A stretch of DNA of 64,000 nucleotides from Achromobacter xylosoxidans (GTDB lineage Bacteria > Pseudomonadota > Gammaproteobacteria > Burkholderiales > Burkholderiaceae_B): positions 248,001-312,000 of the forward strand of contig NZ_MTLG01000011.1 in NCBI RefSeq assembly GCF_002192695.1, written 5' to 3'. Of this stretch, positions 31,920 through 40,254 are shown one piece after another (position 1 is the first letter of the stretch; each line of letters starts with the position of its first letter). Below the pieces are notes generated by a model. That model did no database searches. It was not told where the DNA came from and saw only the letters and a program-made list of their open reading frames with translations. The translations under genes and the position numbers were made by a program.

Positions 31920-33008
31920 ATGAGTACCTCTTCCAGCACCGCCGTTCCCCTGCCCGCCGCTCCGGCCTCGCCCGCCGCCGCCCCCGCCGCCACGCCGTGG
32001 CGCGACAAGCTCAATGGCGTGCTGTTCGTCGGCCTGATGGCCGCCGCCGTGATGCAGCTGGCAGACCTGCCCGCGATCCGCCAGTTGGGCTTCTCGCCGC
32101 TGGTGGTGGGCATCGTCTGCGGCATGCTCTACGGCAACTTCCTGCGCGGCACCATGCCCGCCGACTGGGGCGTGGGCGTGAACTTCACCGCGCGGCGCCT
32201 GCTGCGCATCGCCGTGGCCTTCTATGGCCTGAACATCAGCATCCAGCAGATCGCCGCCGTGGGCCTGCCCGGGCTGGCGGTTTCGGTGGCGGTGGTAGTG
32301 GGCACCCTGCTGCTGGGCACCGTGGTGGGCCAACGCCTGCTGGGCCTGGACCGCGACACCGCCATGCTCACCGCCGCCGGCAGCGCCATCTGCGGCGCCG
32401 CCGCCGTGCTGGCCTTCGAGCCCACGCTGCGGGCCGCGCCGCACAAGAGCGCGGTGGCCGTGGCGACCGTGGTGCTGTTCGGCACCTTGTCCATGTTCCT
32501 GTACCCGGTGCTCTATCACGCGGGCTGGCTGAATCTCGACACCCAGGCCCTGGGCATCTATATCGGCGGCACCATCCATGAAGTGGCCCAGGTCGTCGGC
32601 GCGGCCAGCAATGTCGACCCCGCCACCACCGAAGTCGCCACCATCGTGAAGATGACCCGCGTGGCCCTGCTGGTGCCGGTCCTGCTGGTCCTGGGCCTGT
32701 ATCTGCGCAGTGCCGCCTCGCACGCGGCCGGCGGCCAGGGCAAGGGCGGCAAGCTGCCCATTCCCTGGTTCGCGGTGGGCTTCCTGGTGCTGGCCATCAT
32801 CAACTCGCTGAACATCATCCCTGCGGACGCCGTGGCCGCCATCCGCCGCCTGGACATCTTCGCCCTGACCATGGCCATGACCGCGCTGGGCATCGAAACG
32901 CGCTTCGCCCAGATCCGCAAGGCCGGTCCCCGGGTGATGGCGCTGGGCCTGATCCTGTACCTCTGGCTGCTGGTCGGCGGCTACGCCATCGTCAAGCTGG
33001 CGTCCTGA
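31920..33008 (+). CDS. YeiH-family (UPF0324) membrane protein, putative sulfate exporter
   Basis: A protein of 362 aa with about ten membrane helices after a proline/alanine-rich N-terminus. Family blocks include GIVCGMLYGN, GSAICGAAAVLAFEP and GIYIGGTIHEVAQVVGAAS. The start at 31920 (MSTSSSTAV) is preferred over an ATG 13 codons upstream because AAAAGGCC lies before it. The family is annotated as putative sulfate or sulfite exporter; direct evidence is limited. Control by the adjacent LysR regulator is likely. Confidence 0.88.
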   Translation: MSTSSSTAVPLPAAPASPAAAPAATPWRDKLNGVLFVGLMAAAVMQLADLPAIRQLGFSPLVVGIVCGMLYGNFLRGTMPADWGVGVNFTARRLLRIAVAFYGLNISIQQIAAVGLPGLAVSVAVVVGTLLLGTVVGQRLLGLDRDTAMLTAAGSAICGAAAVLAFEPTLRAAPHKSAVAVATVVLFGTLSMFLYPVLYHAGWLNLDTQALGIYIGGTIHEVAQVVGAASNVDPATTEVATIVKMTRVALLVPVLLVLGLYLRSAASHAAGGQGKGGKLPIPWFAVGFLVLAIINSLNIIPADAVAAIRRLDIFALTMAMTALGIETRFAQIRKAGPRVMALGLILYLWLLVGGYAIVKLAS

Positions 33009-33113
33009 TTCCCGGCCCGCCGCGCCCAGCGCCGCGGCGGGCTTCGCGCATGCACGCCGCTGTCGCGTTTTTCCTGCATAATCGGCTGGTTCCCTAGCAG
33101 CGGAGTCAGCCGC

Positions 33114-33524
33114 ATGACCTCCAGCACCAAAACCCCGTTTACGACTTTGCCCGCCGATCGCGACGCGGTATTACGCGTCATGCCGATGCCGGCCGACGCG
33201 AATATCCACGGGGACGTCTTTGGCGGCTGGATCATGTCCCAGGTCGACATCGCCGGTTCCATCCCCGCCGCGCGCCGCGCCGCCGGGCGCGTGGCCACCG
33301 TGGCGGTCAACGCCTTCCAGTTCAAAGAGCCGGTCTTCGTGGGCGACCTGCTCAGTTTCTACGCAGCCATCACCAAGACCGGCACGACGTCGGTCACCGT
33401 GTCCGTCGAGGTCTACGCGGAGCGCCAGCGGCTGGACGCGGAGATCGTCAAGGTCACCGAGGCCACGCTGACCTACGTCGCCACCGACGAAGCCCGCCGC
33501 CGCCGTCCCCTCCCCACTCTTTGA
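33114..33524 (+). CDS. acyl-CoA thioesterase (YciA-like hotdog)
   Basis: A protein of 136 aa with a single hotdog domain. The family motif NIHGDVFGGWIMSQVDIAG near residues 29-47 contains the catalytic Asp, followed by VAVNAFQFKEPVFVGDLLSFYA. Such enzymes hydrolyse short- and medium-chain acyl-CoA. It is 10 bases upstream of mgtE on the same strand and may be cotranscribed, but a functional link is not evident. Confidence 0.9.
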   Translation: MTSSTKTPFTTLPADRDAVLRVMPMPADANIHGDVFGGWIMSQVDIAGSIPAARRAAGRVATVAVNAFQFKEPVFVGDLLSFYAAITKTGTTSVTVSVEVYAERQRLDAEIVKVTEATLTYVATDEARRRRPLPTL

Positions 33525-33534
33525 GCCGTAACGC

Positions 33535-35007
33535 ATGACGCAGTCCGCCGCCGCGCAGAAACCGCCCGCGACGCCCCGCCGCCTCGACCCGGAAGACGCC
33601 CAACACGCCCTGGCGGAGGTGCAGGAACGCCTGCGCCGCCAGCAGCTGGTGGCCGACCTGGTGCATCGCCAGGAAGAAGGCGATTCCAAGGCCTCGCTGG
33701 TCGAGGACCTGGTGCACCGCCAGCACGAGGCCGAACTCAAGACCCTGCTGGACGGGCTGCATCCGGCCGACATCGCCTTCATCCTGGAATCGCTGCCCAA
33801 GGACGAACGGCAAGCCATCTGGAAGCTGGTCAGCCCCGAGCACGACGCGGACGTGCTGCTGGAAGTCGAAGACTGGGTGCGGGAATCGCTGATCGAGGCG
33901 ATGGACCGCCAGGACCTGGTTGCCGCCACCGGCAACATGGACGCCGACGAGCTGGCCGACCTGGCGCCCGACTTGCCGCCCGACGTGGTGGCCGAAGTCC
34001 AGAAGGGCCTGACCGAAGAGGAACGCGCGCAGCTGCTGGAAGCCATGGGCTATCCGGAAGACAGCGTCGGCGCGATCATGGACTTCGAGATGGTCCGGGT
34101 GCGCGAGGACGTGACGCTGGAAGTGGTGCTGCGCTACCTGCGCCGGCTGCATGAACTACCGGACCACACCGACCAGATCTTCGTGGTGGACCGCCAGGAC
34201 AAGCTGCAGGGCATCCTGCCCCTGTCCAAGCTGCTGGTCAGCGAGCCCGAAACCGAAGTGCGCGCCGTCATGAACTCGGACTTCCTGACGCTCAATCCGC
34301 TGGACTCCGACGCCGACGCCGCCGGCGCCTTCGAACGCTACGACCTGGTCTCCGCGCCGGTCATGGACGACCAGGGCCGCCTGATCGGCCGCGTGACCAT
34401 CGCCGACGTGGTGGACGTGATGCGCGAAGACTCCCAGGAACAGGCGCTGTCGCGCGCCGGTCTGCAGGAAGAAGACATCTTCGCACCGGTGTCCACGGCC
34501 TTGCGCAACCGCGCCCCCTGGCTGCTGTTCAATCTCTGTACCGCCGCCACGGCCTCCTTCGTGGCATCCCAATTCGAAGGCACGGTCAGCCAGATCGTGA
34601 TCCTGGCGTTCCTGATGTCCATCGTGGCCGGCATCGGCGGCAACTCCGGCAACCAGACCATGACCCTGATCATCCGGGCCCTGGCCATGGGCCGCATTAC
34701 CGGCCGCAACCTGTGGCAGCTGGTCAAGCGCGAGCTCCTGGTCACCTTGATGGTGGGGCTTTGCGGCAGCCTGGTCGCCGCCTTGTTCGCCTGGGCGATC
34801 TCGCACTCGTTGTCCATCGCTCTGGTGATGATGGCCGCCATGATCTGCAACATGCTGGTCGGCGCGTCGGTGGGCGTGCTGGTGCCGATGGTGCGCGCCC
34901 GCTTCGGCAAGGATCCGGCGATGGGTTCTTCGGTGCTGCTGACCTTCGCTACCGATTCGCTGGGGTTCTTCATCTTTCTGGGCCTGGCGACGATCTTCCT
35001 GCTGTAG
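33535..35007 (+). CDS. mgtE: magnesium transporter MgtE
   Basis: A protein of 490 aa with the complete MgtE layout. An acidic N domain made of superhelical repeats covers about residues 50-170 (LLDGLHPADIAFILESLPKDERQ). Two CBS domains follow (about 175-300, including MDDQGRLIGRVTIADVVDVM). Five membrane helices complete the protein (about 320-490), with the pore motif GGNSGNQTMTLIIRALAMG. The cytosolic domains act as Mg sensor and gate. No riboswitch is seen upstream. Confidence 0.94.
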   Translation: MTQSAAAQKPPATPRRLDPEDAQHALAEVQERLRRQQLVADLVHRQEEGDSKASLVEDLVHRQHEAELKTLLDGLHPADIAFILESLPKDERQAIWKLVSPEHDADVLLEVEDWVRESLIEAMDRQDLVAATGNMDADELADLAPDLPPDVVAEVQKGLTEEERAQLLEAMGYPEDSVGAIMDFEMVRVREDVTLEVVLRYLRRLHELPDHTDQIFVVDRQDKLQGILPLSKLLVSEPETEVRAVMNSDFLTLNPLDSDADAAGAFERYDLVSAPVMDDQGRLIGRVTIADVVDVMREDSQEQALSRAGLQEEDIFAPVSTALRNRAPWLLFNLCTAATASFVASQFEGTVSQIVILAFLMSIVAGIGGNSGNQTMTLIIRALAMGRITGRNLWQLVKRELLVTLMVGLCGSLVAALFAWAISHSLSIALVMMAAMICNMLVGASVGVLVPMVRARFGKDPAMGSSVLLTFATDSLGFFIFLGLATIFLL

Positions 35008-35090
35008 CCCGGATACAACAGCAAGAAAAGAGAGCTTCCCTCTGGCGGCGCCTGCTTGACAGCTAGCTGACAGGGTTGAGGACGACCCTT

Positions 35091-35105
35091 CCATTACAGT
35101 AATGG
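35091..35105. promoter_or_regulatory. perfect 15-bp palindrome before pagP
   Basis: CCATTACAGTAATGG has two exact 7-base arms around a central A, 31 bases before the pagP ATG. A TTGACA hexamer lies at 35056-35061. The palindrome is a good candidate for a regulator site; which regulator is unknown. Confidence 0.45.
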
Positions 35106-35136
35106 GATTGTCATCTTTACCCTTTCAGTGCCCACA

Positions 35137-35691
35137 ATGACCGCAAGATTCCGGGCGGCAATCCTTTGCCTGCTGCTCGCCACCTTCGCCGCCACCGCCC
35201 AAGCCTGTGACAGCATGCCCTCATGGGCCCAGTCCGCCTGCAACCGCCTGGACCAGATCTGGACCGAAGGCGGCAATGACCTGTACTTCACCGGCTACTC
35301 CTGGCACAACCGCGCCACCTACAGCAAAGAGAAGATCGACAGCTTCAACGAGCTGGCCTGGGGCGGCGGCTACGGCCGCAGCATCTACGACGAAGACGGC
35401 GACTGGCAGGGCCTGTACGCCATGGCCTTCCTGGATTCGCACAGCAAGATCGAACCCATCGCCGGCTACGGTTTCCTGAAGATCGGGCGGGTCAGCGAAA
35501 ACGTCCGGCTGGGCGCGGGCTACACCGTCTTCCTGACGGCGCGCCACGACATCATGAGCTACGTGCCGTTTCCCGGCATCCTGCCGCTGGTGAGCGCCAG
35601 CTACAAGGACACGATGCTCTACGCGACCTACATTCCAGGGTCTGCCGGCGCGGGCAACGTGCTGTTCATGTTCGGCCGCTGGCGCTTCTGA
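35137..35691 (+). CDS. pagP: lipid A palmitoyltransferase PagP
   Basis: A protein of 184 aa. A signal peptide ends near ATAQA (about residue 20). The outer-membrane beta-barrel enzyme follows. It keeps the catalytic residues of PagP: His in YSWHNRATYSKEKIDSFNE, and Asp-Ser in FLDSHSKIEPIAGYG. The WGGGYG and the C-terminal aromatic FGRWRF are typical. PagP transfers palmitate from phospholipids to lipid A. ATG at 35137 is preferred to a GTG three codons upstream. Confidence 0.93.
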   Translation: MTARFRAAILCLLLATFAATAQACDSMPSWAQSACNRLDQIWTEGGNDLYFTGYSWHNRATYSKEKIDSFNELAWGGGYGRSIYDEDGDWQGLYAMAFLDSHSKIEPIAGYGFLKIGRVSENVRLGAGYTVFLTARHDIMSYVPFPGILPLVSASYKDTMLYATYIPGSAGAGNVLFMFGRWRF

Positions 35692-35700
35692 TGCGCCGCT

Positions 35701-35720
35701 CCAGGCGTCAGAACGCCTGG
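35701..35720. terminator. hairpin between convergent pagP and ChaC-like genes
   Basis: CCAGGCGT and ACGCCTGG form an 8-bp stem with a CAGA loop, starting ten bases past the pagP stop and overlapping the stop codon of the gene on the other strand. No clear T-tract is present. Confidence 0.45.
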
Positions 35721-36319
35721 CCCAGCCTGCGCACCAGATCGCCCAGGCGCCAATCGTCGATGCCGTGCGCGCGCAAGGCGCGCTCGGTCTCCACGACATA
35801 ATCCAGGCAAGGCCCCGAATGCCCCACGGCATTGCGCACCGAGGCGAGCAGGCGGTCGTCGCTCAGGCCGGCCGCGTACTCCTGGCAGGCCCGGTTCAAC
35901 AGGAACACCAGCCCGCGCACGGGAGCGGCTTCGGTATGGCAGGTGAGCCAGCGCGGCGCGTAGGCGCCAGTGACCATTTCCCGGCGCCAGAGCGCCTGGA
36001 ACACCGCGGGCACGTCGCAGGCGGCAATCTGGAAAGCCACGCCGCGGCAGCAGCCGCCGCGGTCCAGGCCGAACACCAGGCCAGGATTGTCGGGCGAGCC
36101 GCGATGGTCGTGCGACCACAGGCAAAGCGACCGGTGGTAGCCTCGCACCGTCGCCAACCGGCGTTCGCGCCAGGCGAAACCGGGATGCCAGATCAGGGAA
36201 CCGTAGGCGAACACCCACAGGTCGTCGACGCCGTTCCAGCCGACCAGCAGGTCATCCACCGAAAGCGCGCGCCGCGAATTTGCCGTACCGGCACAGCCGG
36301 CGGGTACTGCCAACGACAT
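35708..36319 (-). CDS. ChaC-like gamma-glutamylcyclotransferase
   Basis: A protein of 203 aa. The family signature WVFAYGSLIWHPGF (YGSL substrate loop) is near residues 35-48. The catalytic Glu is probably in WRREMVTGAY. ChaC enzymes split glutathione to 5-oxoproline and Cys-Gly. The stop codon lies within a hairpin shared with convergent pagP. A nested inverted repeat lies just upstream of the start. Confidence 0.88.
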   Translation of the reverse strand: MSLAVPAGCAGTANSRRALSVDDLLVGWNGVDDLWVFAYGSLIWHPGFAWRERRLATVRGYHRSLCLWSHDHRGSPDNPGLVFGLDRGGCCRGVAFQIAACDVPAVFQALWRREMVTGAYAPRWLTCHTEAAPVRGLVFLLNRACQEYAAGLSDDRLLASVRNAVGHSGPCLDYVVETERALRAHGIDDWRLGDLVRRLGQAF

Positions 36320-36329
36320 AGGGTCCTCT

Positions 36330-36368
36330 GATATCCCGATTCATCCCATGATGGGAGTGGGGGATATC
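36330..36368. promoter_or_regulatory. nested inverted repeat upstream of the ChaC-like gene
   Basis: The outer arms GATATCCC (36330-36337) and GGGATATC (36361-36368) enclose inner arms TCCCAT (36344-36349) and ATGGGA (36351-36356). It starts 11 bases before the ChaC-like ATG. It could be an operator or a 5' hairpin. Confidence 0.4.
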
Positions 36369-36479
36369 CTACGCCGTAGCTTGCGCAAAAGAATTGCGTG
36401 ATGAGGGCCGGCCGGCGGGCCGAATGGAATTTGCATCCCCGGCGGCCCCTGCCATGGAAAAAAAATTGCGCGCGCCCGC

Positions 36480-36938
36480 CTACACCGCATTCAGCGGCAA
36501 TTCGGTGGTGCTTTTGATGACTTCCATCGAGAAGCTGGCGCTGACGTCCAGCAGGTCCACGGCGGCGATCAGGCGGCGGTAGAAGCGGTCATAGGCCGCC
36601 ATGTCCTCGACCACGACCTTGAGCAGATAATCGACGTCGCCCGCCATGCGGTGGAACTCCACCACGTTGGGCAAGGCCATCACGGCGTTGATCAGGCTTT
36701 GGGTCCATTTCTCGTTGTGCTGGCTGGTCTTGATGGACACGAACACCGTCAGGTTCAGGCCCAGCGCGCAGGGATCCAGCAAGATGGCGTTGCGGGCGAT
36801 GACGCCGTCATCCTTCAGCTTCTGGATGCGGCGCCAGCAGGGCGTGACGGACAGATGCACCTGCTCGGCGATCTCGGCGACCGAACAGGTGGCGTCCTTC
36901 TGCAGCAAGGCCAGTATCTTGATGTCCGTCTGGTCCAT
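36480..36938 (-). CDS. Lrp/AsnC-family transcriptional regulator
   Basis: A protein of 152 aa. An N-terminal HTH (DQTDIKILALLQKDATCSVAEIAEQVHLSVTPCWRRIQKL) is followed by the RAM ligand-binding domain (VEFHRMAGDVDYLLKVVVEDMAAYDRFYRRLI). Members usually sense an amino acid and control its breakdown or uptake. It lies 72 bases downstream of an SDR gene on the same strand and near a thiol dioxygenase, so sulfur amino acids are possible ligands; this is inference. Confidence 0.93.
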   Translation of the reverse strand: MDQTDIKILALLQKDATCSVAEIAEQVHLSVTPCWRRIQKLKDDGVIARNAILLDPCALGLNLTVFVSIKTSQHNEKWTQSLINAVMALPNVVEFHRMAGDVDYLLKVVVEDMAAYDRFYRRLIAAVDLLDVSASFSMEVIKSTTELPLNAV

Positions 36939-37010
36939 GGGGTTCCTCGGCTGGATCGGCCCCAATGTTGCCTGTTCCGCCTGCCCGCGTCCAGCCTGCG
37001 CCGCCGGACT

Positions 37011-37793
37011 TCAGTAGGTCCCGGGGTAGCCGCCGCCGTCGATCAGGATGTTCTGCGCGGTCATGTAGCCGGCCTGCGCGGAACAGACATAGGCGCACAG
37101 GGCGCCCAGCTCTTCGGGCTGGCCATAGCGGCCTGCCGGATTGGCGCGTCCGCGCTCGTCCCAGAGCTGCTCGAAACTCTTGCCGCCTGACTGTTCCAGC
37201 ATGCCTTGTATGTGTCTGGCCTGCGCGTCCGTGGCGAAGGCGCCAGGCAGCAGATTGTTGATGGTGACGTTGTGCCTCACGGTCTGGCGCGCCAGCCCGC
37301 TGACGAAGCCGACCAGGCCCGAACGCGCGCCATTGGACAGGCCGAGTTCGGCATGCGGCGCCTTCACGCTGCGCGACACGATGTTCACGATGCGCCCGAA
37401 GCGCCGCTCGATCATTCCGTCCACGACGCGCCGGATCATATCAATGGGCCCCAGCATCATGGCATCCAGCGCGGCAATCCAGTCGTCGTGGCTCCAGTTG
37501 CGGAAGTCGCCCGGCAGCGGCCCGTCCGCGTTGTTGATCAGGATGTCCGGATGGGGACAGGCGGCCATGGCCGCGTCCCGGCCCCGCGCCTGCGTCAGGT
37601 CGGCCGACACCCAACCCACCCCGATCCCGGTTTCATGCGATATTTCGGCCGCGGCCTGCTCCAGCGTGGCCGGGTTGCGGGCGGCGATCGTGACCGCCAC
37701 GCCTTCCCGCGCCAGTTGCAGGGCGCACGCCCGGCCCATGCCGCGGCTGCCGCCAAATACCAGTGCCGTCTTGCCGCTGATCCCCAGATCCAT
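37011..37793 (-). CDS. SDR-family protein lacking the canonical Tyr-Lys catalytic pair
   Basis: A protein of 260 aa with a short-chain dehydrogenase fold. The cofactor loop is VFGGSRGMGRA and the next motif is INNADG in place of NNAG. Where YxxxK is expected it reads LGLSNGARSGLVGF, so both Tyr and Lys are missing; the Ser of IVNIVSRSVKAPHA is kept. This matches a recognised group of FabG-like SDR proteins with altered tetrad. The ATG at 37793 has AGGAGAG upstream. The reaction is unknown. Confidence 0.85.
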   Translation of the reverse strand: MDLGISGKTALVFGGSRGMGRACALQLAREGVAVTIAARNPATLEQAAAEISHETGIGVGWVSADLTQARGRDAAMAACPHPDILINNADGPLPGDFRNWSHDDWIAALDAMMLGPIDMIRRVVDGMIERRFGRIVNIVSRSVKAPHAELGLSNGARSGLVGFVSGLARQTVRHNVTINNLLPGAFATDAQARHIQGMLEQSGGKSFEQLWDERGRANPAGRYGQPEELGALCAYVCSAQAGYMTAQNILIDGGGYPGTY

Positions 37794-37974
37794 GCCTGAC
37801 TCTCCTGTCATTGCGCTGCCCGCGCAGCGATTGCGCCCAATCGGACCAGTATAGGAGCGCCGGGCTCCCAGGCAGGATGGAATTTTTTTCCAATCCGCGC
37901 CTCTGGCGCGCCCAATTTGGCAAAGGCATTCCAGCGCAAGCTCCTACCATGGAAACTCTGCCTGGAGGCCTGCC

Positions 37975-38517
37975 ATGTCTTCCATCCAACTCGCCGGCGG
38001 TGACCTGCAATCGCTATGCGCATCGGTGCAGGCGGCCCAATTGAACGCCGCGCGCGCGCTGCTGCGCGACCTGGCCGCCAGCGTCGCCAACGCGGGCGAC
38101 ATGCTGCAGAACCTGCCCGCGGAACTCCGCGGCGGACGGGCCGAGTCCTACGCCCGCCATATCGCCTATGCCGATCCGCATGGCGCCTTCACCGTGGCCT
38201 ACCTGATCTGGCGGCCCGGCCAGTACAGCCCGGTGCATGGCCATAAGACCTGGTGCACCTACCAGGTGCTGCAGGGCGAACTCGCCGAGACCCACTACCG
38301 CTGGGATCAGGAGTCCGCCATCGCCCGAGCCTGCGGCACCGTGGCGCGCCGTCCGGGCGATATCGTCACCGCCACGCAGGGACTGCGCCAGATCCACCGG
38401 CTGGGCAATGCCGGCCCGGACATCGCCGTATCGCTGCACATCTACGGCGTGGCCCGGGACGACCTCTGCACCGGCGTCAATCACCTGGTGGACAGCGTCA
38501 ACCCATCCACTGGCTGA
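37975..38517 (+). CDS. cysteine-dioxygenase-like thiol dioxygenase (cupin)
   Basis: A protein of 180 aa with the CDO-type cupin. Iron ligands are HGH in SPVHGHKTWC near residues 88-97 and His in VSLHIYGV. The second-shell Ser-His-Tyr triad is present in SLHIY. Family members oxidise cysteine or 3-mercaptopropionate to the sulfinate. Sequence alone does not decide the substrate. Its 3' end overlaps the convergent ThDP gene by 20 bases, and it is divergent from the SDR. Confidence 0.87.
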   Translation: MSSIQLAGGDLQSLCASVQAAQLNAARALLRDLAASVANAGDMLQNLPAELRGGRAESYARHIAYADPHGAFTVAYLIWRPGQYSPVHGHKTWCTYQVLQGELAETHYRWDQESAIARACGTVARRPGDIVTATQGLRQIHRLGNAGPDIAVSLHIYGVARDDLCTGVNHLVDSVNPSTG

Positions 38518-40192
38518 CCGGCGCGGCCGCATCCTGCAGGGGCTGCGCCACCACGTCGATCAGCGCCGGGCCGTCATGCTCCATCGCTGCCTTGATGGCG
38601 GCATCCAGCTTGGCAGGATCCTCCACGCGCCAGGCCTTCACGCCATAGGCCTCGGCGATGCGGGCATGGTCGGTGCGGTTGAAGTCCACGCTGTAGTAGC
38701 GCTTGTCGTAGCCCGCCTTCTGGCTGGCCTTGATCCAGCCGTAAACCGAGTTCGAGAACACCACCATCAGCAGCGGCGCCTTGTGCCGCACGATGGTTTC
38801 CAGTTCGCCCACCGTGAAGCCGAAGCTGCCGTCGCCCATCACCGACACGCACTTGGACTGGGGCCGCCCCACCCAGGCGCCCAGGGCAGCCGACATCGAG
38901 AAGCCCAACGCGCCGTGCGCGCGGTTGGTGATGAAGTGCCGGCCGGGGCGCGACACGTCGTAGTAGGCGGAAAAATACGGACAAGGCGTGCCGGGGTCGG
39001 CGCAGACCACCGCGTCGTCGGGCAGCAGGCGGTTCAAGGACTGCACCACGCGCTCGGGGCGGATGGGCGCGTCCAGGCTGTTGGCCAGCGGTTCCAGCTG
39101 CGCCCGGCGCGCCTCCTTGGCGCGGCCGGCCAGCACCGCGCCGTCGGCCGCGTCCGAAGGACGGTGCGCCAGGCGCGCCGCCACCTCCACGCCCAGGGCT
39201 TCCAGCGCCAGCTTGGCATCACCCACCATGCCGACTTCGGTCAGGTAATTGGCGCCGATCACCATGGGATCGATGTCGATGTGCAGGATCGGCACGTCGC
39301 GGTTGGGGAAGCGCCAGTGCTCGGTCGAGGTGGAGCCCGCGCGGCAGCCGACGAACAGCACCACGTCGGCCGCGGCCACCACGTCGCGCGTCGCCATCAC
39401 GCCGCCGTTGGAGCCGACCACGCCCGCATTCAGGGGATGATTGTCGGCCAGGCTGCCCTGCCCGCTCACGGTCACGCAGACCGCGGCCTTGAGCGATTCG
39501 GCCAGCTCCTGCAAGGCGCCGCTGGCGCCGGCGATGACCACGCCCCCGCCGCAGATGATCACCGGCGCCCGCGCGCTGACCAGCCGCTGCGCGGCGCGCG
39601 CGACGTCCAGGGGATCCGGCGCGTAGCGCATCGCCGGGAAACGCCCATGCTCGGGCTGGGCCCAGACATCGGACGCGTCGACCTGCTGCTTCATCACGTC
39701 ATACGGAAAGCACAGATGGGCGGCGCCCGGCTTGCCGGTCGTCATGGCGCGGAAGGCCGCGCGCACCATGCCGGGGATCTGGTCGGCGCGGTCGATGCTG
39801 CGGTTCCACTTGGTCAGCGGACGGTACAGCGCTTCCTGGTCCAGCTCGGTCAACGGATACTTGCCGCGCGAGCCCACCGCCACGTCCGAGGTGATGCCAA
39901 GCACCGGAATGGATGATTCGTTGGCCTCCACCAGGCCCGGTAGCAGATAGGTCGCGCCGCCGCCGCTGGGGCCTTCGCACACGCCGACCTTGCCGGTCAC
40001 GCGGGCATAGGCGTCCGCCATGTAGCCGGCGCTGCGCTCGTCGCGCGTCAGGATGTGCTGCATGCCGTGGTCCAGGCGGTACAGCGCGTCGTAGAACGGC
40101 AGGCTGGTATCGCCGCAAAGGCCGAATATGTGCTTGACGCCGTTGTGCTGCAGCATGCGCACCATGGCTTCGGCGCCGGTCATGTTTTCCAT
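38498..40192 (-). CDS. thiamine-diphosphate-dependent enzyme, acetolactate-synthase-like
   Basis: A protein of 564 aa with the three domains of the acetolactate synthase/benzoylformate decarboxylase superfamily. The catalytic Glu is in TRDERSAGYMADAYAR near residues 50-65. The cofactor motif MGDGSFGFTVGELETIVRHK...FSN is near residues 440-470. ATG at 40192 follows GGAG. It lies upstream of no further gene on its strand before the thiol dioxygenase, and downstream of a Bug receptor and a GntR regulator. A 2-oxo acid is the probable substrate; the specific one is unknown. Confidence 0.87.
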   Translation of the reverse strand: MENMTGAEAMVRMLQHNGVKHIFGLCGDTSLPFYDALYRLDHGMQHILTRDERSAGYMADAYARVTGKVGVCEGPSGGGATYLLPGLVEANESSIPVLGITSDVAVGSRGKYPLTELDQEALYRPLTKWNRSIDRADQIPGMVRAAFRAMTTGKPGAAHLCFPYDVMKQQVDASDVWAQPEHGRFPAMRYAPDPLDVARAAQRLVSARAPVIICGGGVVIAGASGALQELAESLKAAVCVTVSGQGSLADNHPLNAGVVGSNGGVMATRDVVAAADVVLFVGCRAGSTSTEHWRFPNRDVPILHIDIDPMVIGANYLTEVGMVGDAKLALEALGVEVAARLAHRPSDAADGAVLAGRAKEARRAQLEPLANSLDAPIRPERVVQSLNRLLPDDAVVCADPGTPCPYFSAYYDVSRPGRHFITNRAHGALGFSMSAALGAWVGRPQSKCVSVMGDGSFGFTVGELETIVRHKAPLLMVVFSNSVYGWIKASQKAGYDKRYYSVDFNRTDHARIAEAYGVKAWRVEDPAKLDAAIKAAMEHDGPALIDVVAQPLQDAAAPVSQWMG

Positions 40193-40254
40193 GTCATCTC
40201 CACTTGTGTTGCACGCATCGCGGCCGCGCGCTCCGGCGTCGGGCCGCGAATCGT

